Shown here: positions 1-7,215 of the stretch, in pieces
How the letters are laid out: each line of letters starts with the position of its first letter
How positions within the stretch are numbered: the first letter of the stretch is position 1
Assembly: GCA_964370965.1 (NCBI GenBank)
Contig: CAYJLW010000078.1
Coordinates: 1-19,577 of the forward strand
Length of the DNA stretch: 19,577 bases
From: CAYJLW01 sp964370965
GTDB lineage: Bacteria; Actinomycetota; Acidimicrobiia; UBA2766
Direction of reading: 5' to 3'
Notes under the pieces: model-generated
Told to the model about the DNA's origin: nothing
The model's input: only the letters and a program-made list of their open reading frames with translations
The model's database searches: none
Program-made: the position numbers and the translations under genes

Positions 1-554
1 GGGCCTTCTTCGCCGCCGGCTTCTTCGCCGCCGCGGGCTTGCGGGCCGGGGCCTTAGCCGCGGGCTTGCGGGCCGGGGCCTTAGCCGCGGGCTTGCGGGC
101 CGGGGCCTTAGNNNNNNNNNNNNNNNNNNNNNNNNNNNNNNNNNNNNNNNNNNNNNNNNNNNNNNNNNNNNNNNNNNNNNNNNNNNNNNNNNNNNNNNNN
201 NNNNNNNNNNNCCGCGGGCTTGCGGGCCGGGGCCTTGGCCGCCGCGGGCTTGGCGGCAGCGGCCTTGGGCGCCGGCTTCTTGCCGTCGACGATGTCCTTG
301 AACTCCTGGCCGGGCCGGAAGGCCGGGACCTTCGCCGCTTTCACCTTGATTGCCGCTCCCGTGCGCGGGTTGCGGGCGGTACGGGCCGCACGGCTCCTCC
401 GCTCGAAGGTGCCGAAGCCAGGGACGGAGACGCGCTCGCCCTTTCGAACGGCGCCCTCGACGGTCTTCAGCAGCGTGTCGAGCGCCGCGCCCGCATCGGC
501 CTTGCTGATGCCTGCTCCCGAGGCGATCGCGTCGACGAGCTGTGACTTGTTCAC
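1..554 (-). CDS. hup: HU-family DNA-binding protein with Ala/Lys/Pro-rich tail (partial, gap inside)
   Basis: Nucleoid-associated protein that binds and bends DNA as a dimer. Residues 1-90 are a complete HU fold: VNKSQLVDAIASGAGISKADA at the N-terminus, then GFGTFERR (47-53) and the beta-arm signature RNPRTGAAIKVKAAKVPAFRPG (61-82). From about residue 91 a basic Ala/Lys/Pro tail follows, built of AKAPARKPA units, as in actinobacterial HupB-type proteins with histone-H1-like tails. I chose the GTG at 554 because the strong Shine-Dalgarno GGGAGGTG (558-565) sits just upstream and the product then starts at the conserved HU N-terminus; an ATG 14 codons further up lies before the SD. The C-terminus runs off the left edge. 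The 100-N gap (112-211) lies in the tail, and taken literally it shifts the frame by one base and creates a false stop at 108-110. Confidence 0.93.
31..111 (-). repeat. 27-bp tandem repeats in the HU tail
   Basis: Three identical 27-bp units lie back to back (31-57, 58-84, 85-111). A fourth near-identical unit (212-238, one base different) follows the N gap. Read on the minus strand each encodes AKAPARKPA, nine residues, so the array preserves frame. Its copy number is unknown because the gap interrupts it. Left of the array (1-30) the tail changes to AAKKPAAKKA-type sequence. Confidence 0.95.
112..211. other. Assembly gap (100 N)
   Basis: Exactly 100 N, the usual scaffold placeholder for unknown length. 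It is flanked on both sides by the same 27-bp repeat, so the likely cause is a repeat that short reads could not resolve. The reading frames either side agree only if the true missing length is a multiple of three, which 27-bp units would satisfy. Confidence 0.97.
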
Positions 555-581
555 CGGCACCTCCCTGTGTGCGCAGTTGAG

Positions 582-635
582 CGTGCCGGATGGCACGACT
601 TCGGACAGTCAAGCCCCAAAACCCTTGTGTGTCAA
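582..635 (-). promoter_or_regulatory. Putative hup promoter and 5' leader elements
   Basis: In the roughly 245-bp gap between the MFS gene and hup, the minus strand carries two -35-like hexamers, TTGACA (630-635) and TTGACT (607-612), exactly 17 bp apart. Neither is followed by a convincing -10 box. A 6-bp inverted repeat (582-587/592-597, 4-nt loop) lies between them and the start codon and could form a hairpin in the mRNA leader. The rest of the gap (636-799) shows only a small inverted repeat at 665-679 and no gene. Confidence 0.35.
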
Positions 636-799
636 CGGTTTCCGGGCACTTCTTCTGCGACATCCCTTGCAGGGCAAGGCCCGCGGCCTTCGTCTCGACC
701 GCTCGCCGGCGTCTTGGGTCCGGGCGCGGGCCCCCGCGGAACAGGCAAAGTGATGCCGAATCCACGGAATACCGGCACAACAGCTTCACTTTCTCCTCG

Positions 800-2035
800 C
801 TACTCGCGCAACAGACCGGGACGGAGCCAGAGGAAGAGGGCGTACACGAGACAGGCGACGCCGCCCACCACGTAGGTGAGGGGCGTCCCGGTGTGGCGCG
901 CGATCGCACCCCACCCGAGGCCCGCGACGGGGAAGACCCCTACGAAGATCGTGAACCACAGGGAGCTCACGCGGCCCCGCAGGGCGTCGTCCACGTAGAG
1001 CTGCACGAGTGCGTTCAGCGACGACAGGGCCCCGATGTAGAACATGCCCGCCACGACGAGGGCGAGGCCCACGCCCACGGGCGACGACTGCGTGGACACC
1101 AGGATGAGCCCGGCGCCGATCCCGGCGAGGACCGCGGGCACGAAACGCTCCCGCCGCACGACGGGCACGAGGTTGGAGGACGCCAACGCCCCCACGAAGC
1201 CCCCCACCCCCAGGGCGGCGAAGAGCCATCCCAGCCCCTGGGCGTCCAGGTCGAGGTCGTTCTTCGCGAAGGCGGCCAGCAGCGTGATGAGCTGGGCCGC
1301 GAAGCACGCCTGCACGAGCGCGACCGTGAGCATCGTGCGCAGCGGACGGTGCCGCCGCACGTAGGCGAGACCCTCGGCGATCTGGTGCAGGCTCGACCCC
1401 TCGACGCTCCGCCGCCGTGTGCGGTGGGCGAAGGTCCGGTTCAGGTGCAGCGGGACGGCGAGGGCGACGAATGAGAGGGAGTTGAGCCCGAACGCCCCGG
1501 ATGCCCCGAGATGCTGGAGTACGAAGCCGCCGGCTGCAGGACCGAACACGCGCCCGAGGTTGAACTGCATGGCGTTGAGCGAGATCGCGCTCGGCAGGTC
1601 GACGGGAGGCACCAGCGTGGGCGTGTAGCCGAACCACGAAGGACCGTTGACGGCCGTGGCGATCCCGAGGCCGGTGGTCACGAGGTAGATCGCCGCCAGT
1701 GACCCCCACCCGGCGGCGAACAGGAGGGCGAGGACCGCCGTGAGGCCGAAGTCCGTCCATGTGCCCACGAGCAGGATCCGGCGCCGGTCGAAGCGGTCGG
1801 CGAGCGCCCCGCCGAAGAGACCGAAGATCAGGGACGGGAAGAAGCTGCAGAACCCGACAAGGGCGACGAGGAGCTCGTCGCGCGTGCGGTTGGCGACGAT
1901 GTAGCCCACGGCGACGGCGTGCAGCCACGTGCCCGCGTTCGACACGAACGCCCCCGCCCACACCCGGCGGAACTGCGGGTGGGCGAGGGCGCCGAACGTT
2001 CGCTGACGGAAGGTGCGCCGGGCGGCAGCGGTCAC
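800..2035 (-). CDS. MFS transporter, EntS/MFS_3-like exporter
   Basis: Inner-membrane secondary transporter of about 411 residues with the hydrophobic pattern of a 12-helix major facilitator. The loop after helix 2 carries the MFS motif A form GGALADRFDRRR (75-86). The stretch VDDALRGRVSSLW in the second half resembles the loop motif of the EntS/MFS_3 exporter group (siderophore and drug efflux), so export is more likely than uptake; the substrate cannot be told. I chose the GTG at 2035 because TACGGT lies 7 nt before it, no Shine-Dalgarno is present, and the longer ATG start at 2077 would sit close to the tRNA terminator. It stands alone, with the tRNA pair upstream on the same strand and hup downstream. 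Confidence 0.88.
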   Translation of the reverse strand: MTAAARRTFRQRTFGALAHPQFRRVWAGAFVSNAGTWLHAVAVGYIVANRTRDELLVALVGFCSFFPSLIFGLFGGALADRFDRRRILLVGTWTDFGLTAVLALLFAAGWGSLAAIYLVTTGLGIATAVNGPSWFGYTPTLVPPVDLPSAISLNAMQFNLGRVFGPAAGGFVLQHLGASGAFGLNSLSFVALAVPLHLNRTFAHRTRRRSVEGSSLHQIAEGLAYVRRHRPLRTMLTVALVQACFAAQLITLLAAFAKNDLDLDAQGLGWLFAALGVGGFVGALASSNLVPVVRRERFVPAVLAGIGAGLILVSTQSSPVGVGLALVVAGMFYIGALSSLNALVQLYVDDALRGRVSSLWFTIFVGVFPVAGLGWGAIARHTGTPLTYVVGGVACLVYALFLWLRPGLLRE

Positions 2036-2042
2036 CCGGGGG

Positions 2043-2048
2043 ACCGTA
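2043..2048 (-). promoter_or_regulatory. -10 box of MFS gene (leaderless type)
   Basis: TACGGT on the minus strand, 7 nt before the GTG at 2035. It fits TANNNT and is one of five TATCGT/TACGGT boxes at this spacing in the window. No -35 element is evident. Confidence 0.5.
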
Positions 2049-2081
2049 CCAGCCCGGCCGCCCGGCCCACTCCGCAAAAGG

Positions 2082-2111
2082 GGATGCCCCGCCCGGTGGG
2101 GCGGGGCATCC
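2082..2111 (-). terminator. Rho-independent terminator of the tRNA pair
   Basis: A perfect 13-bp inverted repeat (2082-2094/2099-2111, loop GGTG) starts 6 nt beyond the 3' end of tRNA-Glu. On the minus strand it is followed by CCTTTTG (2074-2080), a short U-tract. It separates the tRNA transcript from the MFS gene. Confidence 0.75.
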
Positions 2112-2117
2112 GGTGGG

Positions 2118-2191
2118 CGCCCCCAGCGGGATTTGAACCCGCGGCATCCGCCTTGAGAGGGCGGCGTCCTAGGCCGCTAGACCATGGGGGC
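2118..2191 (-). tRNA. tRNA-Glu (anticodon CTC)
   Basis: Full cloverleaf on the minus strand. The acceptor arms GCCCCCA (2185-2191) and TGGGGGC (2119-2125) pair in all seven positions. The anticodon stem CCGCC/GGCGG encloses the loop CTCTCAA, giving CTC, which reads GAG. The T arm is GCGGGTTCAAATCCCGC. The discriminator at 2118 is G, usual for tRNA-Glu. CCA is not encoded. Confidence 0.96.
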
Positions 2192-2192
2192 T

Positions 2193-2267
2193 TGGCTCGG
2201 GGGAGAGGACTCGAACCCCTAATGCGAGGGCCAGAACCTCGTGTGTTGCCGATTACACCACCCCCGA
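2193..2267 (-). tRNA. tRNA-Gln (anticodon CTG)
   Basis: The acceptor arms TCGGGGG (2261-2267) and CCCCCGA (2197-2203) pair fully. The anticodon stem CGAGG/CCTCG encloses TTCTGGC, so the anticodon is CTG and reads CAG. Discriminator G at 2196. CCA is encoded (2193-2195), unlike in the neighbouring tRNA-Glu, which starts one base after it. The mature body before CCA is 72 nt. Confidence 0.96.
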
Positions 2268-2277
2268 ACAGAGGCCG

Positions 2278-2283
2278 AATATA
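2278..2283 (-). promoter_or_regulatory. -10 box of the tRNA-Gln/tRNA-Glu operon
   Basis: TATATT on the minus strand, a near-consensus -10 ending 10 nt before the tRNA-Gln 5' end, the expected place for a stable-RNA promoter. A weak TTCCGG lies 18 bp upstream as a possible -35. Confidence 0.7.
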
Positions 2284-2339
2284 GCCTGCCGCCGCCGCAC
2301 CCCGGAACACGAAGACGCCCCGGCCGAGGGGCGGCCGCG

Positions 2340-2345
2340 TATCGT
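2340..2345 (+). promoter_or_regulatory. -10 box of methyltransferase gene (leaderless type)
   Basis: TATCGT exactly 6 nt before the GTG at 2352, so the predicted transcription start is at the start codon. No Shine-Dalgarno is present. Confidence 0.6.
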
Positions 2346-2351
2346 TGGCCC

Positions 2352-3134
2352 GTGGACGAATGGTGGCGAGGTTTCGGGGAGCTCTACCTCAAGGGCAGGG
2401 AGATCGACCGCCTCGACGCCGTCGCCGAGGCCGAAGCCGAAGCCGCCTGGAAGCTCCTCGACCTGCTGCCCGGCGCCCGCGTCGTGGACGCCCCCTGCGG
2501 GTTCGGCCGCCATGCCGTGCGCCTCGCCGCCTGGGGCTTCGAGGTGTGGGGCGTCGACGTCGACACGGCTCTCCTCGGCGAGGCTGCCACGAGAGCCCAG
2601 CAGTCGGGGGTGGCGCTCGAGCTCACCGAAGGCGACCTGCGCTCGCTCCCCCTGCCCGACGCCTGGGCCGACGCCGTCGTGAACCTGGAGAGCTCGATCG
2701 GCCTCTTCGACTCCGACGCCGACAACAGGGCGATCTTCGCCGAGGCCGCCCGCGTGCTGAAGCCCGGCGGCCGGCTCCTCGTGGGCACCACCCACCGCGA
2801 CCGCGTCGTGCGAGGCGCCCGAGACAGCGAATGGGACGAACGCCCGGACGCCACTCTCGTCCTACAGCACCGCTCCTTCGACCCTGTCACCGGCCGCCTC
2901 GATGCCCGCCTCGTCGTGGTCACCCCTGACGGCGCCCGCACCGAGACCCACCTCCGGCCCCGGATCTACTCCCTCACCGAGCTCGTCGCCGAGATCACCG
3001 CGGCGGGCTTCACGGGCGTGGCCTGCTTCGGCGGCTGGGCGGGCGAAGCCCCCTCACCCGACGCCCCCGCCGTGGTCGTGGCCGCGAAGCCCCCGGAGAC
3101 CGAGGGGACTCGCGAGCAGGGTCATACCACGTAG
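2352..3134 (+). CDS. Class I SAM-dependent methyltransferase
   Basis: Soluble protein of 260 residues with a Rossmann methyltransferase core. Motif I is VVDAPCGFGRHA (44-55), the acidic end of beta-2 is GVDVD (67-71), EGDLRSLPLPDAWAD (93-107) fits the next strand and loop, and LKPGGRLLVG (136-145) is the usual post-motif strand. NLESSIGLFDSD (111-122) occupies the motif IV position, typical of small-molecule methyltransferases of the Methyltransf_11/25 type; the substrate is unknown. The GTG start is supported by TATCGT 6 nt upstream and no Shine-Dalgarno; a longer frame would run into tRNA-Gln. Its last 13 nt overlap the end of the convergent GH32 gene. Confidence 0.87.
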   Translation: MDEWWRGFGELYLKGREIDRLDAVAEAEAEAAWKLLDLLPGARVVDAPCGFGRHAVRLAAWGFEVWGVDVDTALLGEAATRAQQSGVALELTEGDLRSLPLPDAWADAVVNLESSIGLFDSDADNRAIFAEAARVLKPGGRLLVGTTHRDRVVRGARDSEWDERPDATLVLQHRSFDPVTGRLDARLVVVTPDGARTETHLRPRIYSLTELVAEITAAGFTGVACFGGWAGEAPSPDAPAVVVAAKPPETEGTREQGHTT

Positions 3135-4531
3135 GCCTCGACTCCGACCACGGGGCGCCTCGGGATCCTCCCCGCGGGCCGCAGCCGCAGGGCGGGGACC
3201 CCCTCACAGAAGCAGGTCGCCGAGAGGACGGTGACGCCGCCGTCCGCGAAGACCTCCAGAGACGTGGAGTCGAGCACGGCCCGGACCTCGACGGGCCCGG
3301 GAGCCGGCACGAGCGGCGCCCGGTAGACCTGGGCGAAGGAGTCCGCCGCCTGGCGCCCCAGCCCTGCAGGGGAGGATCGCCCGACTGTGACCTCCTGGCC
3401 GGTCACCGTGAGCACCGCCGCGGGACGGGACGCATCCCCGACCTCCAGGACCACGGCCTGCCCGTCGGAGCGCTCCGTGCGGATCGTGACGTCGCAGCCC
3501 GGGGAACCACGATCGGCCGGAAACTCGAGGGTGCGCGCCAGGGCGCCGTCGTGGCGCAGCACGCAGCGGCCCCGGAGGGCGGTGAGCTCGGGTGTGGGCC
3601 GCTGACGCAACGAGATCCCCTGGGAGGTGGCGACCAGGTCGAGATCACGCGGGATGCTGAGCGTGCCCCGCCATCCGTCGGAGGGAACCGACAGGGCGTA
3701 GTGCCACGAGTTCAGCCAACCCATCCACATGCTGCGGCCGTCCGGGAGGTTCGAGAACGTCTGGGCGGCGTAGAAGTCCGGACCGTGGTCCAAGAGACGG
3801 GGCGACGCCGACCGGTCCAGGGTGAAGCCGGCGCCGTCGAAGTGGCCGAGGAAGCCGACGGTGCCTCCGTGGCCATGGGGACCGGCGCCGCCCACGGAGG
3901 CGGTCAGGACCCAGCAGGATTCCTCGGCACCGTCCACGGACAACTCGAAGAGGTCCGGGCACTCCCAGATGCCGCCCCCGCCGGGATCCGGGGCAAAGGT
4001 GCCGGACAGATCCCAGGAGCGGAGATCGCGGGAACGGTAGATCTCGGCCCGCCGGCCGGCAGCGAGGATCATCACCCAGTGACCGCTGCCCGGAGGTCCC
4101 CACCAGAACACCTTGGGGTCCCGGAAGTCCTTGTCCCCCGCGGCGGGCACGAGCACCGGGTTCGCGGGGTACTTCGTCCACGTGGACCCTCCGTCACGGC
4201 TCCACGCCAGCCCTTGGCTCTGGGCGCCCTCCGCGGCGTACGTGAAGACCGCGATCACGGCGTCGGCTCCGAATCCCACGCTCCCGACGGAGTCCACCAC
4301 GGCGGAACCGGAGAAGATCATTCCCAGCTCGTCGGGGCCGAGAGCGATCCCGCGATCCTCCCAGTGGTGGAGGTCGGTGCTCGTGGCGTGCCGCCAGTGC
4401 ATGGGGCCCCACACGTCCGCTGCCGGGTTGTGTTGGTAGAAGGCGTGGTAGACCCCGTGGTGCCGGCAGAGGCCGTTGGGATCGTTCAGCCAGCCGGCCG
4501 GTGCCGCGAGGTGTAGCGCAGGCCGCATCAT
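3122..4531 (-). CDS. GH32 beta-fructosidase (invertase/levanase family)
   Basis: Glycoside hydrolase of about 469 residues that releases fructose from sucrose, levan or inulin-type substrates. All three GH32 catalytic motifs are present: WLNDPNG (14-20) with nucleophile Asp17, FRDPK (136-140) with the transition-state Asp138, and WECPDLFEL (189-197) with acid/base Glu190. A C-terminal beta-sandwich is expected from about residue 330, ending in VEVRAVLDSTSLEVFADGG. No signal peptide is seen, so it is probably cytoplasmic; no sugar transporter or kinase is adjacent. ATG at 4531 or 4528 gives the usual distance to WLNDPNG. The frame is open up to 4747 but that extension crosses the divergent patatin start. 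No Shine-Dalgarno precedes either ATG; the start overlaps the stop of a short leader ORF. Confidence 0.93.
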   Translation of the reverse strand: MMRPALHLAAPAGWLNDPNGLCRHHGVYHAFYQHNPAADVWGPMHWRHATSTDLHHWEDRGIALGPDELGMIFSGSAVVDSVGSVGFGADAVIAVFTYAAEGAQSQGLAWSRDGGSTWTKYPANPVLVPAAGDKDFRDPKVFWWGPPGSGHWVMILAAGRRAEIYRSRDLRSWDLSGTFAPDPGGGGIWECPDLFELSVDGAEESCWVLTASVGGAGPHGHGGTVGFLGHFDGAGFTLDRSASPRLLDHGPDFYAAQTFSNLPDGRSMWMGWLNSWHYALSVPSDGWRGTLSIPRDLDLVATSQGISLRQRPTPELTALRGRCVLRHDGALARTLEFPADRGSPGCDVTIRTERSDGQAVVLEVGDASRPAAVLTVTGQEVTVGRSSPAGLGRQAADSFAQVYRAPLVPAPGPVEVRAVLDSTSLEVFADGGVTVLSATCFCEGVPALRLRPAGRIPRRPVVGVEAYVV

Positions 4532-4566
4532 CCGGAACCGTGCCGGGGACGGCGGCGCTGCGTCAT
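4528..4566 (-). CDS. Putative 12-codon leader ORF upstream of GH32
   Basis: MTQRRRPRHGSG followed by TGA. Its ATG lies 7 nt after TATCGT, the window's recurrent start-proximal -10 box, so the transcript would begin at this ATG. Its TGA overlaps the first GH32 ATG as ATGA. The GH32 frame has no start codon between the predicted transcription start and 4531 and no Shine-Dalgarno, so translational coupling is a reasonable inference. Short ORFs arise by chance, and no amino acid is strikingly enriched apart from Arg. Confidence 0.35.
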   Translation of the reverse strand: MTQRRRPRHGSG

Positions 4567-4573
4567 CCCGGGA

Positions 4574-4579
4574 ACGATA
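4574..4579 (-). promoter_or_regulatory. -10 box upstream of GH32 leader ORF
   Basis: TATCGT on the minus strand, 7 nt before the leader ATG at 4566 and 42 nt before the first GH32 ATG. It lies in the 138-bp divergent gap with the patatin gene, in which I see no other clear promoter. Confidence 0.5.
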
Positions 4580-4669
4580 CGCGCCTCGCGCTCGCGACCG
4601 GCCGCGGAGCGGCACCGCCCGGCCCCTCCCGCGTGCTGGAATGGCGGCCCGGCGGAGAGGAAGGGCCTC

Positions 4670-5602
4670 ATGAATCCAGAGCGGGCACGCGTGCGCCGCA
4701 TCGGTCTCGTCCTGGGAGCGGGCGGGGTCGTCGGTCAGGCGTACCACGACGGCATCCTCTCAGCGCTCGAGGAGTCCGGTTGGGACCCCCGGAGCGCCGA
4801 CGTTGTCGTGGGGACGTCGGCGGGCTCCCAGGTCGGCGCCCTCCTGCGCTCCGGCCTCAGGCCCGCTGCTCTCGCCGCCCGCGACCGCGCTCGGCCGTCC
4901 CGCCCTGAAGAGGGCGACCCGCTCCGGCTCCTGCACTTCGGGCGGCCGTCGGCACCCCGCCTCCTCGCCCGGGCCGTGCGCCGGCCCCGCCGTGCCCGGG
5001 GAGCCGTCCTCCTCACCGCCGCCCTGCCCGCCGGGACGCTGCCCACGGACCACATCGGAGAGCCGATCCGGGCCCGCTACGGGTCGACTTGGCCGGCCGA
5101 GCCCCTCTGGATCTGCGCCGTCGACCTCGACGAGGGCGAGCGCGTCGTCTTCGGCCGCACGGGCGCACCCGAGATCGACGTCCCCACAGCCGTGGAGGCG
5201 TCTTCGGCCGTCCCGGCGCTTTCCCGGCCGGTCGTGATCGCCGGCCACCGTCACGTCGACGGCGGCATCTACTCCCCCACCAATCTCGACCTCGTCGCCG
5301 GCCTCGGCCTCGACCTCGTCGTCGTGTCCTCGCCCATGTCAGCCGCGTCCGTGCCCCGGCGCCCCGACGCGCTCACCCGGGCTTTCTCCCGCCGCCACCT
5401 CCGCCGCGAGACGGCCCGCGTCACGGAACGGGGAACGCCCGTGCTCGCCTTCGAACCCGGGGCCGAGGTGCTCGACGCCATGGGCTCCAACATGCTGGAC
5501 CCGAAACGGCGCCGGCCCGTGGTCGAGGCGGCCCGGGCGGCGGCGAAGGCCCGCCTCGCGGACCCGGCCGTGCGCGAGGCCGCAGCGGTGCTGCTCGCGT
5601 AG
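4670..5602 (+). CDS. Patatin-like phospholipase
   Basis: Serine acyl hydrolase of 310 residues using a Ser-Asp dyad. GLVLGAGGVVGQAYHDGIL (12-30) is the patatin N-terminal glycine-rich oxyanion region, VVVGTSAGS (46-53) is the nucleophile elbow with Ser50, VEASSAVPAL (175-184) is a typical patatin signature, and DGGIYSPTNLD (197-207) holds catalytic Asp197. Such enzymes cleave acyl chains from phospholipids or other lipids. No signal peptide or membrane helix is obvious. The ATG follows a purine-rich Shine-Dalgarno (GGAGAGGAAGG, 4654-4664). It is divergent from GH32 and convergent with the CoA-binding gene, 28 nt apart. Confidence 0.92.
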   Translation: MNPERARVRRIGLVLGAGGVVGQAYHDGILSALEESGWDPRSADVVVGTSAGSQVGALLRSGLRPAALAARDRARPSRPEEGDPLRLLHFGRPSAPRLLARAVRRPRRARGAVLLTAALPAGTLPTDHIGEPIRARYGSTWPAEPLWICAVDLDEGERVVFGRTGAPEIDVPTAVEASSAVPALSRPVVIAGHRHVDGGIYSPTNLDLVAGLGLDLVVVSSPMSAASVPRRPDALTRAFSRRHLRRETARVTERGTPVLAFEPGAEVLDAMGSNMLDPKRRRPVVEAARAAAKARLADPAVREAAAVLLA

Positions 5603-5630
5603 CGCGGGCGATTCCGGACACGCGTGCCCG

Positions 5631-6071
5631 CTACCGGCGCCCACCCCCCTCGGCGCCCAGGAGACGCTCGTGGTCGACCATGAGGCAGCGGTCCTGCACG
5701 ACGTCGATCCCGGCGCTCATGAGCCTGGCGGCGACGTCGTCGTGGCGGATGCCGAGTTGCAGCCACACCATCCGCGGACCCAGCGCGAGGATCTCCGCGA
5801 GGTGCCCCGGCAGGGCTTGCGGACGTCGAAAGACGTCCAGGACGTCGACGGCTGCGCCGACCTCGGCGAGGGACCCCCGCACGGGCTCACCCCACAACTC
5901 CCGGCCGGCGTACCCAGGGTTCACCGGGATCACCCGGAGCCCCCGGCCGTGCAGGTACGCGGGGACGTAGTGCGCAGCCTTCGACGGATCCGGGTGGGCG
6001 CCGAGGACGACGTACGTCCGGGCAGCCACCAGCGCCGCCCGCAACTGGGGGTCGCCCCGGATCTCCGCCAC
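5631..6071 (-). CDS. CoA-binding domain protein (YccU-like)
   Basis: Rossmann-fold protein of 146 residues of the CoA_binding_2/YccU family. Family landmarks are in order: TYVVLGAHPDPSKAAHYVPAYL (19-40), GLRVIPVNPGYAGRELWGEPVRGSL (44-68), VDVLDVFRRP (75-84), MVWLQLGIRHDDVAARLMSAGIDVVQDRCLMVDH (101-134). Family members are thought to bind CoA or acyl-CoA; the function is not established. The GTG at 6071 is one base after the acyl-CoA dehydrogenase stop (TGA-C-GTG) with no good Shine-Dalgarno, so translation is probably coupled. Last gene of a three-gene operon; its partner suggests a role in acyl-CoA metabolism. Confidence 0.88.
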   Translation of the reverse strand: MAEIRGDPQLRAALVAARTYVVLGAHPDPSKAAHYVPAYLHGRGLRVIPVNPGYAGRELWGEPVRGSLAEVGAAVDVLDVFRRPQALPGHLAEILALGPRMVWLQLGIRHDDVAARLMSAGIDVVQDRCLMVDHERLLGAEGGGRR

Positions 6072-6072
6072 G

Positions 6073-7215
6073 TCAGGCCAGGAGGCGCCGGGCCACGATC
6101 CAGCGTTGGATCTGGTTCGTGCCCTCGTAGATCTGGAACACCTTCGCGTCACGCATGTGACGCTCCACGGGGAAGTCCTTGGTGTAGCCGGCACCGCCGA
6201 GCACCTGCACGGCGTCGGTGGTCACCTTCATGGCGACGTCGGTGCCGTAGCACTTCGCGATCGACGCCGCCATGGTCGCCTCGGGATCCCCGGCGTCGGC
6301 GAGGGCGGCGGCCCGGTACACCATCGTGCGGGCGGTTTCGATGCCTATCTGCATGTCGGCGATCATGAACTGCAGCCCCTGGAAGTCCGCGATCCTCTGG
6401 CCGAACGCGTGGCGCTCCTTGGCGTAGGCCACGGCAGCGTCGAGGGCGGCCTGGGCGACCCCGAGCGCCTGCGCGGCGACGAGCGGACGCGACTTGTCGA
6501 GGAGGCCCATCGCGCTGAGGAAGCCGGTGTTCACCTCGCCCAGGACGGCGTCGCCGGGCACACGGACGTCGTCGAGGACGAGTTCGCCCGTGTAGCTGCC
6601 CCGCAGGCCCATCTTGTCCTCGATCTTGCCCACGGCGAACCCGGCCATGTCCGGCTCCACGAGGAACATCGTGATGCCTCGCGCCCCGGCGTCGGGGTCG
6701 GTCTTCGCGAGGACGACGTAGACCCCGGCGATGCCGGCGTTCGTGATCCACGCCTTGCGGCCGTTGATCACCCAGGCGTCGCCGTCAGGCACGGCCCGGG
6801 TACGGATGCCGGCGACGTCGGAGCCCGCCTCGGTCTCGGACTGCCCGTAGGCGGCCAGGACCTCACCGGTGGCGATCTTGGGCAGCCAGCGCCGCTTCTG
6901 CTCCTCGGTGCCGAGGCCGAGGATCGGGATGGCGGCGGCGCCCACGCTCACGAGGAGCGTCACGGCCGTGGCGGCGCAGGCCCGGGCGACCTCCTCGATG
7001 CAGACCGTCCACGTGAGGAGGTCGGCGCCCTGGCCGCCGTAGGCCTCCGGGATCGCCACGCCCAGGATCCCGGCCTCGCAGAGGGCGTCGAAGCTGGCCT
7101 GCGGGAACCGGGCGTCTCGGTCCGCGGCGGCGGCGTTGGGGGCCACCTTGTCGGCGGCGAGCTTGCGGACGACGTCGCGGAACTCCTGCTGCTCGGGAGA
7201 GAGGGAGAAGCTCAT
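6073..7215 (-). CDS. Acyl-CoA dehydrogenase
   Basis: FAD-dependent acyl-CoA dehydrogenase of 380 residues, normal length for the short/medium-chain group; it makes the 2,3-enoyl-CoA and passes electrons to ETF. AAYGQSETEAGSDVAG (121-136) matches the first family signature, KAWITNA (154-160) the flavin-contacting strand, and QVLGGAGYTKDFPVERHMRDAKVFQIYEGTNQIQR the C-terminal signature, with Glu364 in IYEGT at the catalytic-base position of short-chain/butyryl-CoA enzymes. Exact chain length or branching preference cannot be read; the CimA/LeuA/IlvE neighbourhood makes branched substrates conceivable but this is inference. Its ATG overlaps the upstream gene's stop as ATGA and no Shine-Dalgarno precedes it. 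Confidence 0.95.
   Translation of the reverse strand: MSFSLSPEQQEFRDVVRKLAADKVAPNAAAADRDARFPQASFDALCEAGILGVAIPEAYGGQGADLLTWTVCIEEVARACAATAVTLLVSVGAAAIPILGLGTEEQKRRWLPKIATGEVLAAYGQSETEAGSDVAGIRTRAVPDGDAWVINGRKAWITNAGIAGVYVVLAKTDPDAGARGITMFLVEPDMAGFAVGKIEDKMGLRGSYTGELVLDDVRVPGDAVLGEVNTGFLSAMGLLDKSRPLVAAQALGVAQAALDAAVAYAKERHAFGQRIADFQGLQFMIADMQIGIETARTMVYRAAALADAGDPEATMAASIAKCYGTDVAMKVTTDAVQVLGGAGYTKDFPVERHMRDAKVFQIYEGTNQIQRWIVARRLLA

Noticed and set aside
2036..2077. Upstream ATG at 2077 for the MFS gene
   Set aside because: It would begin 5 nt from the tRNA terminator stem, encode a Gly/Pro-rich extension unlike MFS N-termini, and lie partly upstream of the predicted promoter.
4641..4673. Mini-ORF MAARRRGRAS whose stop overlaps the patatin ATG
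   Set aside because: It resembles the GH32 leader arrangement, but the patatin gene has its own good SD and no -10 box lies before the mini-ORF, so it is probably chance.
4532..4747. 72-residue N-terminal extension of the GH32 frame
   Set aside because: It crosses the divergent patatin start, has no SD, and the GH32 fold begins just before WLNDPNG, fitting the 4531/4528 start.
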